A DNA stretch of 20,768 nt from a virus, in the IMG/VR virus record IMGVR_UViG_3300029987_000048, positions 1 to 20,768 of that record; one strand, 5' to 3'. This document shows positions 1 through 7,687 of this stretch, one piece after another. The notes beneath the pieces were generated by a model that was not told where the DNA came from, searched no databases, and saw only the letters and a list, made by a program, of their open reading frames with translations. The position numbers and the translations under genes were made by a program. Positions within the stretch are counted from its first letter, which is position 1. Every line of letters starts with the position of its first letter.

Positions 1-2
1 AA

Positions 3-227
3 GCGGGAGCAATGGGGTTGAACTTACAACGATCAAATAAAATCATTTACTTTAGTTTACCGCTATCAAGTGAGTTATTCGAGCAGAGCAAAAAGAGAAC
101 GCACAGAATCGGGCAAGAGCGAACATGCTTATATTATTACTTAATTACAGATAAGAGCATTGAGCAAGATATATTTAAAACTTTAAAAATGCGGAAGGAT
201 TATACCGACCAATTATTTGAGGGGTGA
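3..227 (+). CDS. SNF2-type DEAD/DEAH helicase, C-terminal fragment (cut by window edge)
   Basis: This is the last 74 codons of a gene that begins outside the window; the frame is open through base 3. The sequence shows helicase motif V (GAMGLNLQ, near the start) and motif VI (QSKKRTHRIGQ, about residues 29-39), the signature of SNF2/Rad54-like ATPases in the helicase C-terminal domain. The HRIGQ arginine completes the ATPase site of superfamily 2 helicases. Phage members of this family are about 450 residues long and sit in replication modules, where they are thought to remodel DNA or act in recombination. An internal ATG at base 12 is not a plausible start because motif V straddles it. The next gene starts 18 bases after the stop, so they are probably cotranscribed. 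Family assignment is firm; the exact role is inferred. Confidence 0.85.
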   Translation, partial: AGAMGLNLQRSNKIIYFSLPLSSELFEQSKKRTHRIGQERTCLYYYLITDKSIEQDIFKTLKMRKDYTDQLFEG

Positions 228-245
228 TTGTAGGAGGAAGGAACA

Positions 246-455
246 TTGAACATTGCGAGGGCAATAAGGTCATACAGATTAAAACAAGGGCTTACGCAGT
301 TGGATTTGGCAATTAAAATTGATAAGTCTACCAGGTGCATTAAGAGATATGAAAAAGGGGAGACAATCCCAAGTATAAAAGTATTAAGTGAAATATTTAG
401 TATATCAGTTGATGAAGTTATTGCAAAAGGATTAATAGGAAAGGGGATTATTTAA
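246..455 (+). CDS. Small XRE-family helix-turn-helix regulator
   Basis: A 69-residue protein that is almost entirely one Cro/C1-type HTH domain: IRSYRLKQGLTQLDLAIKI (residues 7-25) gives helices 1 and 2, and STRCIKRYEKGETIPSI continues through the recognition helix and the typical YEKGE turn. It would bind DNA as a dimer. The start is a TTG at 246, chosen because AGGAGG at 232-237 lies eight bases upstream. The gene is embedded in the replication operon, not placed at a divergent promoter, so it is more likely an early-gene modulator than the lysogeny repressor. The TGTCTA cluster at 6937-7147 is one possible binding site in this window, but nothing here links the two directly. Confidence 0.85.
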   Translation: MNIARAIRSYRLKQGLTQLDLAIKIDKSTRCIKRYEKGETIPSIKVLSEIFSISVDEVIAKGLIGKGII

Positions 456-456
456 A

Positions 457-717
457 ATGTATTATCAAATGAAGTATAACCCACATAATAATGAGTATGT
501 AATTGGAGGCTTAGAAGTAATTAGAGATATTGACACTACAAAAATGAATGAGGGTGTTACCTTGTTTTCGAGTAATACATGGGTAAGCAAAAAGAAAGCC
601 CCGTTAATTCAGTTTGCAAAAGAACACAAAGAAAAGTTAATGAATGATTGTATCGTACAACTAGAGAAAATCAAAAATAGAACCATAATAGAAAAGAAAA
701 AGGAATATAAAAATTAA
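457..717 (+). CDS. Hypothetical small phage protein
   Basis: An 86-residue protein that I do not recognise. It has an SD (AAAGGGG, 441-447) correctly spaced before ATG 457. The N-terminal half is mixed polar/hydrophobic and beta-like (YNPHNNEYVIGGLEVI, residues 7-22). The C-terminal half is a lysine/glutamate-rich probable helix (residues about 45-86). There is no signal peptide or membrane segment. It lies one base after the XRE gene and its TAA overlaps the ATG of the VRR-NUC gene (TAATG), so the three are translationally coupled. Its place suggests an accessory replication or recombination role, but that is only context. Confidence 0.7.
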   Translation: MYYQMKYNPHNNEYVIGGLEVIRDIDTTKMNEGVTLFSSNTWVSKKKAPLIQFAKEHKEKLMNDCIVQLEKIKNRTIIEKKKEYKN

Positions 718-1019
718 TGGCTAAAGAAAAGCAATTCGAGGATAAAATAAAAAAGTTTTTAAAAGAGTTACCCGACACCTGGTTTTTTAAACATTGGGCG
801 GGAGCATATAGTCAAAGTGGGATTCCTGATATTATAGCATGTATTAATGGGCATTTTGTAGGAATTGAAGTTAAGGCAGAAGACGGACACCCAAGCCCAT
901 TACAGATAAGAAATATTGACTTGATACAAAGGTCAAAGGGTTATGCGTATATTTTATACCCTAAAGATTTTGAACAGTTTAAAACAGACATGAGAGCATT
1001 AATAAAAGATATAAAATAA
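717..1019 (+). CDS. VRR-NUC domain endonuclease
   Basis: A 100-residue stand-alone VRR-NUC nuclease of the PD-(D/E)XK superfamily. The catalytic core is visible: SGIPDIIAC (residues 35-43) supplies the GxPD aspartate, GIEVKAEDG (about 49-57) supplies the ExK pair, and the following SPLQ places the conserved glutamine. Phage members of this size act as Mg-dependent nucleases. Some prefer Holliday junctions or flaps, and they are regularly found next to SNF2 helicases and primase genes, as here. The ATG overlaps the preceding stop. After its stop a 104-base gap with no gene separates it from the next gene, which has its own strong SD. Confidence 0.88.
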   Translation: MAKEKQFEDKIKKFLKELPDTWFFKHWAGAYSQSGIPDIIACINGHFVGIEVKAEDGHPSPLQIRNIDLIQRSKGYAYILYPKDFEQFKTDMRALIKDIK

Positions 1020-1123
1020 TATGAGTTAATACCGACATTAAGAAATTCAGTATAAACACATTTTTAAATATGACTACTTTGATAGAATTTATCAGAATTG
1101 AATTGAAAAGGAGATAATTAAAT

Positions 1124-2086
1124 ATGGCAGTAAAAACATTAATTTTAGGTGAATCGGGGACAGGGAAGTCAACGTCATTGAGAAACTTTAAGCCTGGGGA
1201 AATATGTTACATTAACCCCGCTAAAAAGCCCCTACCATTCAAAGGAAAGTTTGATTCATTAACAGGAACTACAGACATAAGAAAGATAGCCCAATTCATT
1301 AGAGAATCAAATAAAAAAATAGTTGTTATTGATGATGGACAATACATTATGTCATTTCAATATATGCATCGGCTTAAAGAATCGGGCTGGGATAAATACA
1401 ATGATATTCAATCCGATTACTTTCAATTGATTGAACTGGCGGACGAATTACCCGATGACGTAACGGTCTATTTCTTATCACATATAGAAGTAAAAGAAGA
1501 TGGAAGGCAAAAAATAAAAACCATTGGTAAAATGCTAGACGAAAAAATCACAATTGAGGGTATGTTCACAACAGTTTTAAAAACTCATGTTTCAGACGGA
1601 AAGTATTTCTTTATAACTCAAAATGGTGGAAATGATACAGTAAAAAGTCCAATGGGTATGTTCCCAACCTTTGCTATTGATAATGACTTAAAATATGTCG
1701 ATGAAAAAATCAGAAATTATTATGAAATTGGTGATTTTAAAAGCGATGAAGAAATGCAACAAGCCGACGAAATGGTTAAAAATGAAGAAATTGAAAAGGC
1801 AGTTAATGGCAGAGTAAAACGAACTAGAACAAGCGGAAAAGATACTGGTAATGAGGTCAAGGAAGAACCCAAAAAGGAAAGAAGAAAGAAAAAAGAAGAA
1901 CCGCCAGTAAATGAAGTAGTTCAAGAAATTTTACTTGATGAAAATAATAACATCAAAGTTGAAAAAGGTGAGCCGATTCCATTTGATGAAGCGACACCCG
2001 AGCAATTGAAATCCCCAGTAGAAGAACCCCAACCAATTAAAAGAGTTAAAAGAGATAGAACAAAAAAACCCACAGAAGATAAATGA
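1124..2086 (+). CDS. RecA-like AAA ATPase, Sak4-type recombination protein with charged C-terminal tail
   Basis: A 320-residue P-loop ATPase. Walker A is GESGTGKST (residues 9-17) and Walker B is IVVIDD (66-71). The compact RecA-like core ends near residue 200. This arrangement, directly followed by a DUF669 gene, is typical of phage Sak4-like single-strand annealing/RecA-like proteins that work with the phage ssDNA-binding protein. Residues 205-320 form a low-complexity tail rich in K, E, P and R. It contains two copies of a basic motif, RVKRTRT (230-236) and RVKRDRT (307-313), separated by an acidic linker. The tail is longer than the family core needs and may bind DNA or a partner. SD AAAGGAG lies upstream of ATG 1124. 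Confidence is good for the ATPase and moderate for the Sak4 label. Confidence 0.8.
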   Translation: MAVKTLILGESGTGKSTSLRNFKPGEICYINPAKKPLPFKGKFDSLTGTTDIRKIAQFIRESNKKIVVIDDGQYIMSFQYMHRLKESGWDKYNDIQSDYFQLIELADELPDDVTVYFLSHIEVKEDGRQKIKTIGKMLDEKITIEGMFTTVLKTHVSDGKYFFITQNGGNDTVKSPMGMFPTFAIDNDLKYVDEKIRNYYEIGDFKSDEEMQQADEMVKNEEIEKAVNGRVKRTRTSGKDTGNEVKEEPKKERRKKKEEPPVNEVVQEILLDENNNIKVEKGEPIPFDEATPEQLKSPVEEPQPIKRVKRDRTKKPTEDK

Positions 2087-2157
2087 ACTATAAAAGAGGA
2101 AGATATGCCCTTTTAAATAAAAATAAAAATAATTAATAGAAGTGAGGAATAATAAAA

Positions 2158-2607
2158 ATGAGTATATTTGATAAATTTAAAAATGGAATTAACCAAGAGG
2201 AAATAAACAACGCTATTGAAAGAGCCAAAGAAAACGGGAGCAATTACAAAGAAGTTACGGAGGGAATGTATACCGCTAAAGTTGAAAAAATTGAATTAGG
2301 AGTAACTAAAGGCGGAGCGGATAAAATTTCCGTATGGTTCAAGATAACAGAGGGAGAATTTAAAGGGTCTTTATTATTTAAAACGTTGGTTATGAATGAG
2401 CAATGGCAAATTGACCAAGCATTTAATTATATAACGTCATTAGGTTCTGAATTAGAAAGCGGCGACCTTAATAATGACGATGAATTACAAGACTATTTAA
2501 GTGATGTATTAACAGAAATAAACGATATAGGCTTAGAGTACAAAGTCCAATACACGGTAAACAATAAAGGGTTTGGAGATGTACACATAAAAGAAATTAT
2601 TGAGTAA
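2158..2607 (+). CDS. DUF669 family protein, probable ssDNA-binding protein
   Basis: A 149-residue protein of the DUF669 type. Recognisable features are the N-terminal MSIFDKFKNGI segment, the YTAKVEKIELGVTKGG strand pair and KISVWFKITEGEFKGSLLF (about residues 57-75), an OB-like pattern seen in phage proteins considered to replace SSB. The C-terminal half is acidic (ELESGDLNNDDELQDY), as expected for a protein that offers an acidic surface to partners. It lies immediately between the Sak4-like ATPase and the DNA polymerase, the usual position for the phage ssDNA-binding protein. SD-like GTGAGG precedes ATG 2158. The family call is from memory of sequence style and context; a DNA-binding role is inferred. 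Confidence 0.75.
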   Translation: MSIFDKFKNGINQEEINNAIERAKENGSNYKEVTEGMYTAKVEKIELGVTKGGADKISVWFKITEGEFKGSLLFKTLVMNEQWQIDQAFNYITSLGSELESGDLNNDDELQDYLSDVLTEINDIGLEYKVQYTVNNKGFGDVHIKEIIE

Positions 2608-2625
2608 TTAAATGGAGGGCTAATC

Positions 2626-4308
2626 ATGTTATTTTATGACTTTGAAGTATTCAAGTTTGATTGGTTGGTCGTAGTAAAAGACACCGACACCGAAAAAACT
2701 CACACTATAATAAATGACCCAGGAGCATTAAAAGACCTGTTTGAATTGAACCGTGAAAATATATGGTGCGGGTACAACTCAAAGCATTATGACCAGTATA
2801 TTTTAAAAGGTCTTTTATTGGACTTTGACCCGAAAGAAATTAATGACTTTATAATCGTAAAAAAAGAGCCTGGATATAAATTTAGTAATCTATTTAATAG
2901 ATTGAAATTTTATAGTTATGATTGCATGATTAACCCCTTATATTCTTTGAAGCAACTTGAGGGCTTCATGGGTAATGACATTAGGGAAACAACGGTCGAT
3001 TTTACAATTGACCGTAAGTTGACCGCCCAGGAACTAAAGGAAGTTGCTTTTTATTGTAACCATGACGTTGAGCAGACAATGGAAGTATTTCTAAATACTT
3101 ATGAAGAATTTGAAAGCACAATGTCATTAATAAAAGCCTTTGAATTGCCTTTTGAGAATGTAAGTAAAACAAAAGCTCAATTGTCAGCAATGATTTTAAA
3201 AGCTAGTCACAAGCCCCGTAATGACGAATTTAATGTAAAGATAGTTGATACATTAAAGGTTAAAAAGTATCGCCACATAGTCAAATGGTATCAAGATAAA
3301 AACAACCTGGATTATGAAAAAAGTTTAAAAATAGATGTTGCAAATGTTCCACATATATTTGCATGGGGGGGACTTCATGGAGCAATTAAAAATTATATTG
3401 GTGAAGGAATCTTTATAAATTCCGATGTTGGAAGTTATTACCCCGCCTTAATGATTGAATACGGCTTTTTAAGTAGGAATGTACAGAATCCAAAAGACTA
3501 TAAAAAGATAAGGGATATGAGGCTAGTTTTTAAAGCTGAAAAGAATCCATTACAACTACCATATAAGATTGTTCTTAATAGTACATATGGAGCAAGCAAA
3601 GACAAATACAACCCATTATATGACCCATTACAAGCCAACAACGTTTGTATAAATGGACAACTTTTATTATTGGATTTAATAGAGCATTTAGAACAACATT
3701 TCAAACTAATCCAAAGTAATACAGACGGGGTTATGTTCAAGCTGAAAAGTAAAAAGGATATTCCTTTATACATGGAAATTTGCAAGGAGTGGGAAACTAG
3801 AACCCGCATGACGTTAGAGCATGACGAAATTAAAAAGGTCATTCAAAAGGACGTTAATAATTACATGGTTGTTCTCAATAGTGGAAAGGTCAAGTCTAAG
3901 GGGGCATATGTCAAAGAGTTGAACCCCCTTGACTATGATTTACCAATAGTGAACAAAGCAGTAAAAGAATATTTTATAAATAATACACCAGTTGAGGACA
4001 CAATTAATAATTGTGATGAACTTAAGGAATTTCAGAAGATTGTAAAAATAACTTCAAAGTTTGCATATGCAATGCACAACGATCAAGTTTTGAGCGGTAA
4101 AGTTTTTAGGGTATTTGCTTCAAGAAAAAGAAGTGATAAAAGCATATTTAAGTTGAAGCAATGCAACCCATTTAAAATAGCAAATACACCCGATAAGTGT
4201 TTCATATTAAATGAAGATATAAATGGAGCATTAACCCCCAGGGCATTAAATAAGAAGTGGTATATAGAAATGGCAAATAAAAGAATAAGCGATTATAAAG
4301 GAGATTAA
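2626..4308 (+). CDS. Compact family B DNA polymerase with 3'-5' exonuclease motifs
   Basis: A 560-residue DNA polymerase. The exonuclease domain shows Exo I (YDFEVF, D5/E7), Exo II (YNSKHYD, N51 and D56) and Exo III (YCNHD, Y143/D147). The polymerase domain shows motif A (SDVGSYYPALM, D267), motif B (KIVLNSTYGA, K314 to G322) and motif C (SNTDGV, residues 364-369), followed by the KSKGAYVK segment (about 423-430). Motif C reads N-T-D where cellular family B enzymes have D-T-D, but the second, metal-binding aspartate (D367) is kept, so activity is expected. At 560 residues it is much shorter than T4-like polymerases (about 900). It presumably copies the phage genome together with the D5 primase-helicase. 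SD GGAGGG lies before ATG 2626. There are only four bases between its stop and the next ATG. Confidence 0.92.
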   Translation: MLFYDFEVFKFDWLVVVKDTDTEKTHTIINDPGALKDLFELNRENIWCGYNSKHYDQYILKGLLLDFDPKEINDFIIVKKEPGYKFSNLFNRLKFYSYDCMINPLYSLKQLEGFMGNDIRETTVDFTIDRKLTAQELKEVAFYCNHDVEQTMEVFLNTYEEFESTMSLIKAFELPFENVSKTKAQLSAMILKASHKPRNDEFNVKIVDTLKVKKYRHIVKWYQDKNNLDYEKSLKIDVANVPHIFAWGGLHGAIKNYIGEGIFINSDVGSYYPALMIEYGFLSRNVQNPKDYKKIRDMRLVFKAEKNPLQLPYKIVLNSTYGASKDKYNPLYDPLQANNVCINGQLLLLDLIEHLEQHFKLIQSNTDGVMFKLKSKKDIPLYMEICKEWETRTRMTLEHDEIKKVIQKDVNNYMVVLNSGKVKSKGAYVKELNPLDYDLPIVNKAVKEYFINNTPVEDTINNCDELKEFQKIVKITSKFAYAMHNDQVLSGKVFRVFASRKRSDKSIFKLKQCNPFKIANTPDKCFILNEDINGALTPRALNKKWYIEMANKRISDYKGD

Positions 4309-4312
4309 TTAA

Positions 4313-4786
4313 ATGGCAAAGAAAGAAGAATTTTGGTTGAAAGATGGCAATAACATTCATTCAGTTTGTCAAAAAGCCATATACACATATGGAGCAGAAC
4401 ACCAAAAAATAAAAGCTATTGAGGAACTAGGGGAGTTAATCGAATCAATGATGTTATCAGTTCAAAATGATGTTACCAATGTTGAAGAAGAAATTGCCGA
4501 TGTTGAAATAATGATGTGTCAATTAAGAAAAATGTATCAAGTTGACCCCGTCATATTTGAAGTTGTAGAAGGTGGTTTAAATTCAGATAAGATGTATTTA
4601 ATTATTGAATTGTCAAAATTAGTCCAAGCGATACCACGGTCACTAATTGGGGATAATCACACAGTTGAAACACAAATAATAAATGTTGAAAGAGCAATAA
4701 ATACAATAAGAACTATGTTTAATATGACTTTAATTAATGAAATTAAAATTCAAAAGCTTGAAAGGTTGGCGGGTAACGTATGGTAA
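4313..4786 (+). CDS. MazG-like NTP pyrophosphohydrolase family protein with an internal degenerate duplication
   Basis: A 157-residue all-helical protein. Residues about 34-45 (AIEELGELIESM) and about 60-70 (EEEIADVEIMM) reproduce the EExxE and ExxD-type metal-binding helices of MazG/all-alpha NTP pyrophosphatases, which hydrolyse non-canonical or signalling nucleotides. The second half repeats the same pattern without the acidic ligands (IELSKLVQAI, then VETQIINVERAI), which looks like a tandem domain duplication with a dead second copy. Phage MazG-like proteins have been proposed to lower ppGpp or clean nucleotide pools. Here the gene sits between the polymerase and primase-helicase. The stop overlaps the next gene's ATG by seven bases. 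The fold call is fairly safe; the substrate is unknown. Confidence 0.75.
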   Translation: MAKKEEFWLKDGNNIHSVCQKAIYTYGAEHQKIKAIEELGELIESMMLSVQNDVTNVEEEIADVEIMMCQLRKMYQVDPVIFEVVEGGLNSDKMYLIIELSKLVQAIPRSLIGDNHTVETQIINVERAINTIRTMFNMTLINEIKIQKLERLAGNVW

Positions 4787-5031
4787 ATCCAATTTACGGA
4801 TTATATCACGATAGGAAACAAGCTATATTGAAAATTGAACCTTTCAACAGTTATCTAAAATTGGACGGGCTAGAAAATGACGGGGTTGCACGGTGGAATG
4901 ATTATTACTATATATCAAATAGCCGAAAAGCCTTGAGAGATAAAGCGAAGGAAATAAAAAAAGAGTGGATTATTGAAACTCAATTAAGACTGGATTTATT
5001 AAAAGAATTGCCAGTAATTCATAAGTATTAA
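4780..5031 (+). CDS. Hypothetical small phage protein
   Basis: An 83-residue protein of unknown function. It starts at ATG 4780 inside the end of the MazG-like gene, so it is probably translationally coupled. The sequence has aromatic-rich beta-like segments (PIYGLYHDRKQAILKI at the N-terminus; RWNDYYYI near residues 39-46) and a basic helix at the C-terminus (ALRDKAKEIKKEW). There is no signal peptide or membrane segment. Position between a MazG-like gene and the primase-helicase suggests a replication accessory, but no motif supports a specific role. Confidence 0.65.
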   Translation: MVNPIYGLYHDRKQAILKIEPFNSYLKLDGLENDGVARWNDYYYISNSRKALRDKAKEIKKEWIIETQLRLDLLKELPVIHKY

Positions 5032-5047
5032 AAGGAGTGTAAAACAA

Positions 5048-6928
5048 ATGTTTAAGGGATATGTAGGAATGAAGGGTAAAAGACCTATTGAAAGTATAAA
5101 AGGGCGTACCGAATTTAGAACATTGGAGGAAGTGCAAGACCTGGAGGAATATGGCGGTGTGTTATCTGATGATTATATTTTAATAGATATTGATACTAAA
5201 GAAGAATCAGATATTTTATTGAAAATTATAAAAGATAAGAATATAAATTGTACAACCATTAAAACAACTAGGGGAGTTCACTTCTATTTTAAAAATGATG
5301 GAGTTGTAAGAAATAGTGTTCACCAGTATTCTGCAATAGGAATTATAACTGATGTTAAATTAGGGTCAAAGAGTGCCGTTATACCATTAAAGATTAAAGG
5401 GCAAATAAGACCCATGACAACCACAGGAACAGTTGATAAAATGCCGATATGGTTGAATGTCATTACTAAATGTCCCGATTTTAACAACCTGGAGGAAGGG
5501 GACGGAAGAAACCAAACTCTATTTAATTACATTCTTTTATTACAACGATTTGGATTTAGTAAACAAGAGATAAGAGAAACTTTGAATATTGTTAATGAAT
5601 ACATCTTAAAAGATAAATTAAAAGATTCTGAATTAAACACAATATTGCGTGATGAATCATTTACAAAGGAATCTTTCTTTGATGAATCGGGAAAGTGGTC
5701 ACATGATTTATTCGCTATATTCTTACAAAGAGAATACCACATTATAAAAATAAATAATGAGTTACATTATTATAATAATGGTGTTTATATAAATAATCCT
5801 TTAGGGCTTGAAAAGCTAACTATAACACATATTCCAAACCTTAACAGGGCTAAAAGGTCAGAGATAATTACATACTTAAATATCATTGCTGAAGATGTTA
5901 GATTAAGCGAACCCGATAAGATTCTCGTAAATAATGGATTACTAGATATTAATACCCTGGAACTAGAACCATTTACACCCGATTATGTGGCAGTTAATAA
6001 ATTACCAATTAATTATAATCCAGGGGCAACCAGTCCCGCAGTTGACCAGGTATTAAATAAAATATCATGTAATGATAAGGAATTGAGATTATTACTTGAA
6101 GAAATGGCGGGTTATACATTGTATCGTCGTCCAGAAATGGGGAAATGCTTCATTTTAACGGGTCGTGGTTCAAATGGTAAGAGTACATTACTTGATATGA
6201 TAAAAGGTATGTTAGGGGCTAATAACGTAAGTGCCGTGGGTATGGAAGAAATAGAAGGAAGATTTAAAACGGCTGAAATAGTTGGAAAGCTTGCAAACAT
6301 AGGGGACGATATTTCAAGTTCATATATGCCCGATAATGCAAAATTCAAAAAGCTTGTAACTGGTGAAACTCTATTAGTTGAAAGAAAAGGAAAAGACCCC
6401 TTTGAAATTAGGAATTTTGGAAAGCTAATATTTTCAGCTAATGAAATACCTAGAGTAAATGACACATCAAACGGGTTAAGCCGTAGATTAATAATTGTAC
6501 CTTTTAACGCTCGATTCAGTTCTAAGGATAAGGATTATGACCCATATATTAAAGATAAGCTAATGACCAATGAGTCATTGGAATACTTATTATTGTTAGG
6601 AGTTAACGGACTTAAAAGAGTATTGAAGGGTTATGAATTTACACAAGTTGAAAGCGTTAAAAAAGAGTTAGCAGAATATGAGAAAATAAACAACCCGATA
6701 TTAACATTCATCGAAGAAGTAAAAATAGTAAATGAACCCGTTCAAGATACATATTCTAAATATGTTATTTGGTGTCATAATAGCGGAATGAAACCAGTTA
6801 ATAAAACTAAGTTTACTAGAGAAGTTTTAGAGCATGGATTCGGAACAAGACAAATAAGAGTTTCAAAGCTTATGGAGATAAAAGGACAGAAACCAGGCGA
6901 CAGGGTTCAAGTATTTATACAAAAATAG
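5048..6928 (+). CDS. Primase-helicase: AEP-like N-terminus fused to D5/P4-type superfamily 3 helicase
   Basis: A 626-residue replication protein. The N-terminus resembles a short archaeo-eukaryotic primase/primpol: the hhDhD motif is ILIDID (residues 44-49), the sxH motif lies in TTRGVHFYF (73-81), and DVKLGSKSAVIPLK (102-115) may give the third motif. The helicase part has Walker A GRGSNGKST (372-380), Walker B LANIGDD (415-421), sensor-1 LIFSAN (460-465) and the arginine-rich SRRLIIVPF (478-486), as in D5/P4 alpha-type SF3 helicases. It would unwind and prime the origin. SD AAAGGAG precedes ATG 5048. The 255 bp directly downstream holds a dense set of short repeats that could be its origin. 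Helicase call very firm; primase activity inferred from motifs. Confidence 0.9.
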   Translation: MFKGYVGMKGKRPIESIKGRTEFRTLEEVQDLEEYGGVLSDDYILIDIDTKEESDILLKIIKDKNINCTTIKTTRGVHFYFKNDGVVRNSVHQYSAIGIITDVKLGSKSAVIPLKIKGQIRPMTTTGTVDKMPIWLNVITKCPDFNNLEEGDGRNQTLFNYILLLQRFGFSKQEIRETLNIVNEYILKDKLKDSELNTILRDESFTKESFFDESGKWSHDLFAIFLQREYHIIKINNELHYYNNGVYINNPLGLEKLTITHIPNLNRAKRSEIITYLNIIAEDVRLSEPDKILVNNGLLDINTLELEPFTPDYVAVNKLPINYNPGATSPAVDQVLNKISCNDKELRLLLEEMAGYTLYRRPEMGKCFILTGRGSNGKSTLLDMIKGMLGANNVSAVGMEEIEGRFKTAEIVGKLANIGDDISSSYMPDNAKFKKLVTGETLLVERKGKDPFEIRNFGKLIFSANEIPRVNDTSNGLSRRLIIVPFNARFSSKDKDYDPYIKDKLMTNESLEYLLLLGVNGLKRVLKGYEFTQVESVKKELAEYEKINNPILTFIEEVKIVNEPVQDTYSKYVIWCHNSGMKPVNKTKFTREVLEHGFGTRQIRVSKLMEIKGQKPGDRVQVFIQK

Positions 6929-7183
6929 TGGATAGACTTTGTCTAACTATGAATAGACAAAGGAAACGCCCACCCCGTAAGGGTTCAGCCGTTGTTGTCT
7001 ATCGTGTCTAACGTAAAAGGATTTCTTTAGTTATTTAGTTAGACGGAGTATATTAATATAAATAAAAGAAATACAGTAATATATAATAGACAAAAATTTT
7101 TTAAAATAGGTTCAAAGCATTGATATAACAGGGCTGATTCGTGTCTATCGAAAAGCCCGATTTTAAGAAAAAGGGGTATACTA
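6929..7183 (+). repeat. TGTCTA repeat cluster, candidate replication origin or operator region
   Basis: This 255 bp gap between the primase-helicase and the sigma-like gene contains no gene. It holds TGTCTA or its complement TAGACA at 6940-6945, 6954-6959, 6996-7001, 7005-7010, 7087-7092 and 7142-7147. Three copies extend to KTGTCTAWCG. The first two form a perfect 9-bp inverted repeat, CTTTGTCTA (6937-6945) and TAGACAAAG (6954-6962), with an 8-base loop. The two central copies are direct repeats nine bases apart. The region is followed by an AT-rich stretch (about 7040-7110). Iterons plus AT-rich DNA next to a D5-type primase-helicase suggest an origin; an operator for the XRE protein or for the downstream regulator is the alternative. 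Confidence 0.55.
7131..7158 (+). promoter_or_regulatory. Stem-loop presenting a TGTCTAT loop
   Basis: GGGCT (7131-7135) pairs with AGCCC (7154-7158), and TTCG (7138-7141) pairs with CGAA (7149-7152), leaving the heptamer TGTCTAT (7142-7148) as the loop. GATTTT follows, so it could be a weak terminator of the replication operon, or a structure that exposes the sixth TGTCTA copy. It lies 25 bases before the start codon of the next gene. Confidence 0.4.
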
Positions 7184-7651
7184 ATGAAAAATAACACATT
7201 TAAAAAAACAGAAAGAACACTTTATAATTATAGAAATATTGATTTGAAAATAGAAAATATAGATTTACATATAGAAAGATTGTTAAATGATGTATCAATT
7301 GCGGGGGTAAGTTATGAACAGAAATTCCCGACTAATGCCTTTAGTAGTTCAGTTGAGAATGAAGTCATTAAGAGAGAAGAACACCAGGCGGAAGAAATAC
7401 AAAAATTAAGGCAAATGAAAAATAATACAATTACATTAAAAAAGTTAGTACATAACGCCTTATGTAGTTTAAAAGAAGAAGAATACAAAATGGTTGAATT
7501 GAGATACTTACAAAAGGAAAAAACTTCATGGGTTGAAATAGGACTGACTTTAAGCCTAGACAATACAACGTGTCACAGAATTAAAAATAAGATAATAAAT
7601 ACATTAACAGACCTTATATATCCCAATGAATCAATAAATGATACTTTTTAG
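7184..7651 (+). CDS. Sigma-70 region 4-like phage transcription regulator (ArpU/late activator type)
   Basis: A 155-residue protein whose C-terminal part (about residues 95-145) is a sigma region-4-like helix-turn-helix: LKEEEYKMVELRYL, then SWVEIGLTLSLDNTTCHRIKNKI, the scanning and recognition helices. The N-terminal 90 residues are helical and charged, as in the phage late activators related to ArpU and RinA that sit between replication and packaging genes. It is expected to bind DNA near the late promoter and stimulate host RNA polymerase for terminase and structural genes. The gene stands alone, with repeat-rich DNA on both sides. An SD-like AAGGGG run at 7171-7176 precedes ATG 7184. The DNA-binding domain is clear; the late-activator role is inferred from position. 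Confidence 0.78.
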   Translation: MKNNTFKKTERTLYNYRNIDLKIENIDLHIERLLNDVSIAGVSYEQKFPTNAFSSSVENEVIKREEHQAEEIQKLRQMKNNTITLKKLVHNALCSLKEEEYKMVELRYLQKEKTSWVEIGLTLSLDNTTCHRIKNKIINTLTDLIYPNESINDTF

Positions 7652-7654
7652 ATA

Positions 7655-7687
7655 TTTTTATGTTATTTTTATGCTACTTTTATGTTA
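7655..7687 (+). repeat. Three tandem 11-bp repeats
   Basis: Three back-to-back copies follow the stop codon of the regulator gene: TTTTTATGTTA (7655-7665), TTTTTATGCTA (7666-7676) and CTTTTATGTTA (7677-7687). The unit length of 11 bp is close to one helical turn, so all copies face the same side of DNA, as in a cooperative protein binding site. Confidence 0.6.

Noticed and set aside
246-455. XRE protein as the lysogeny repressor
   Set aside because: The gene is co-directional and embedded in the replication operon, with no divergent partner or operator region nearby.
1020-1123. Possible small gene between the VRR-NUC and ATPase genes
   Set aside because: Only very short frames (ATG at 1021 ends after two codons); the SD near 1110 belongs to the ATPase gene.
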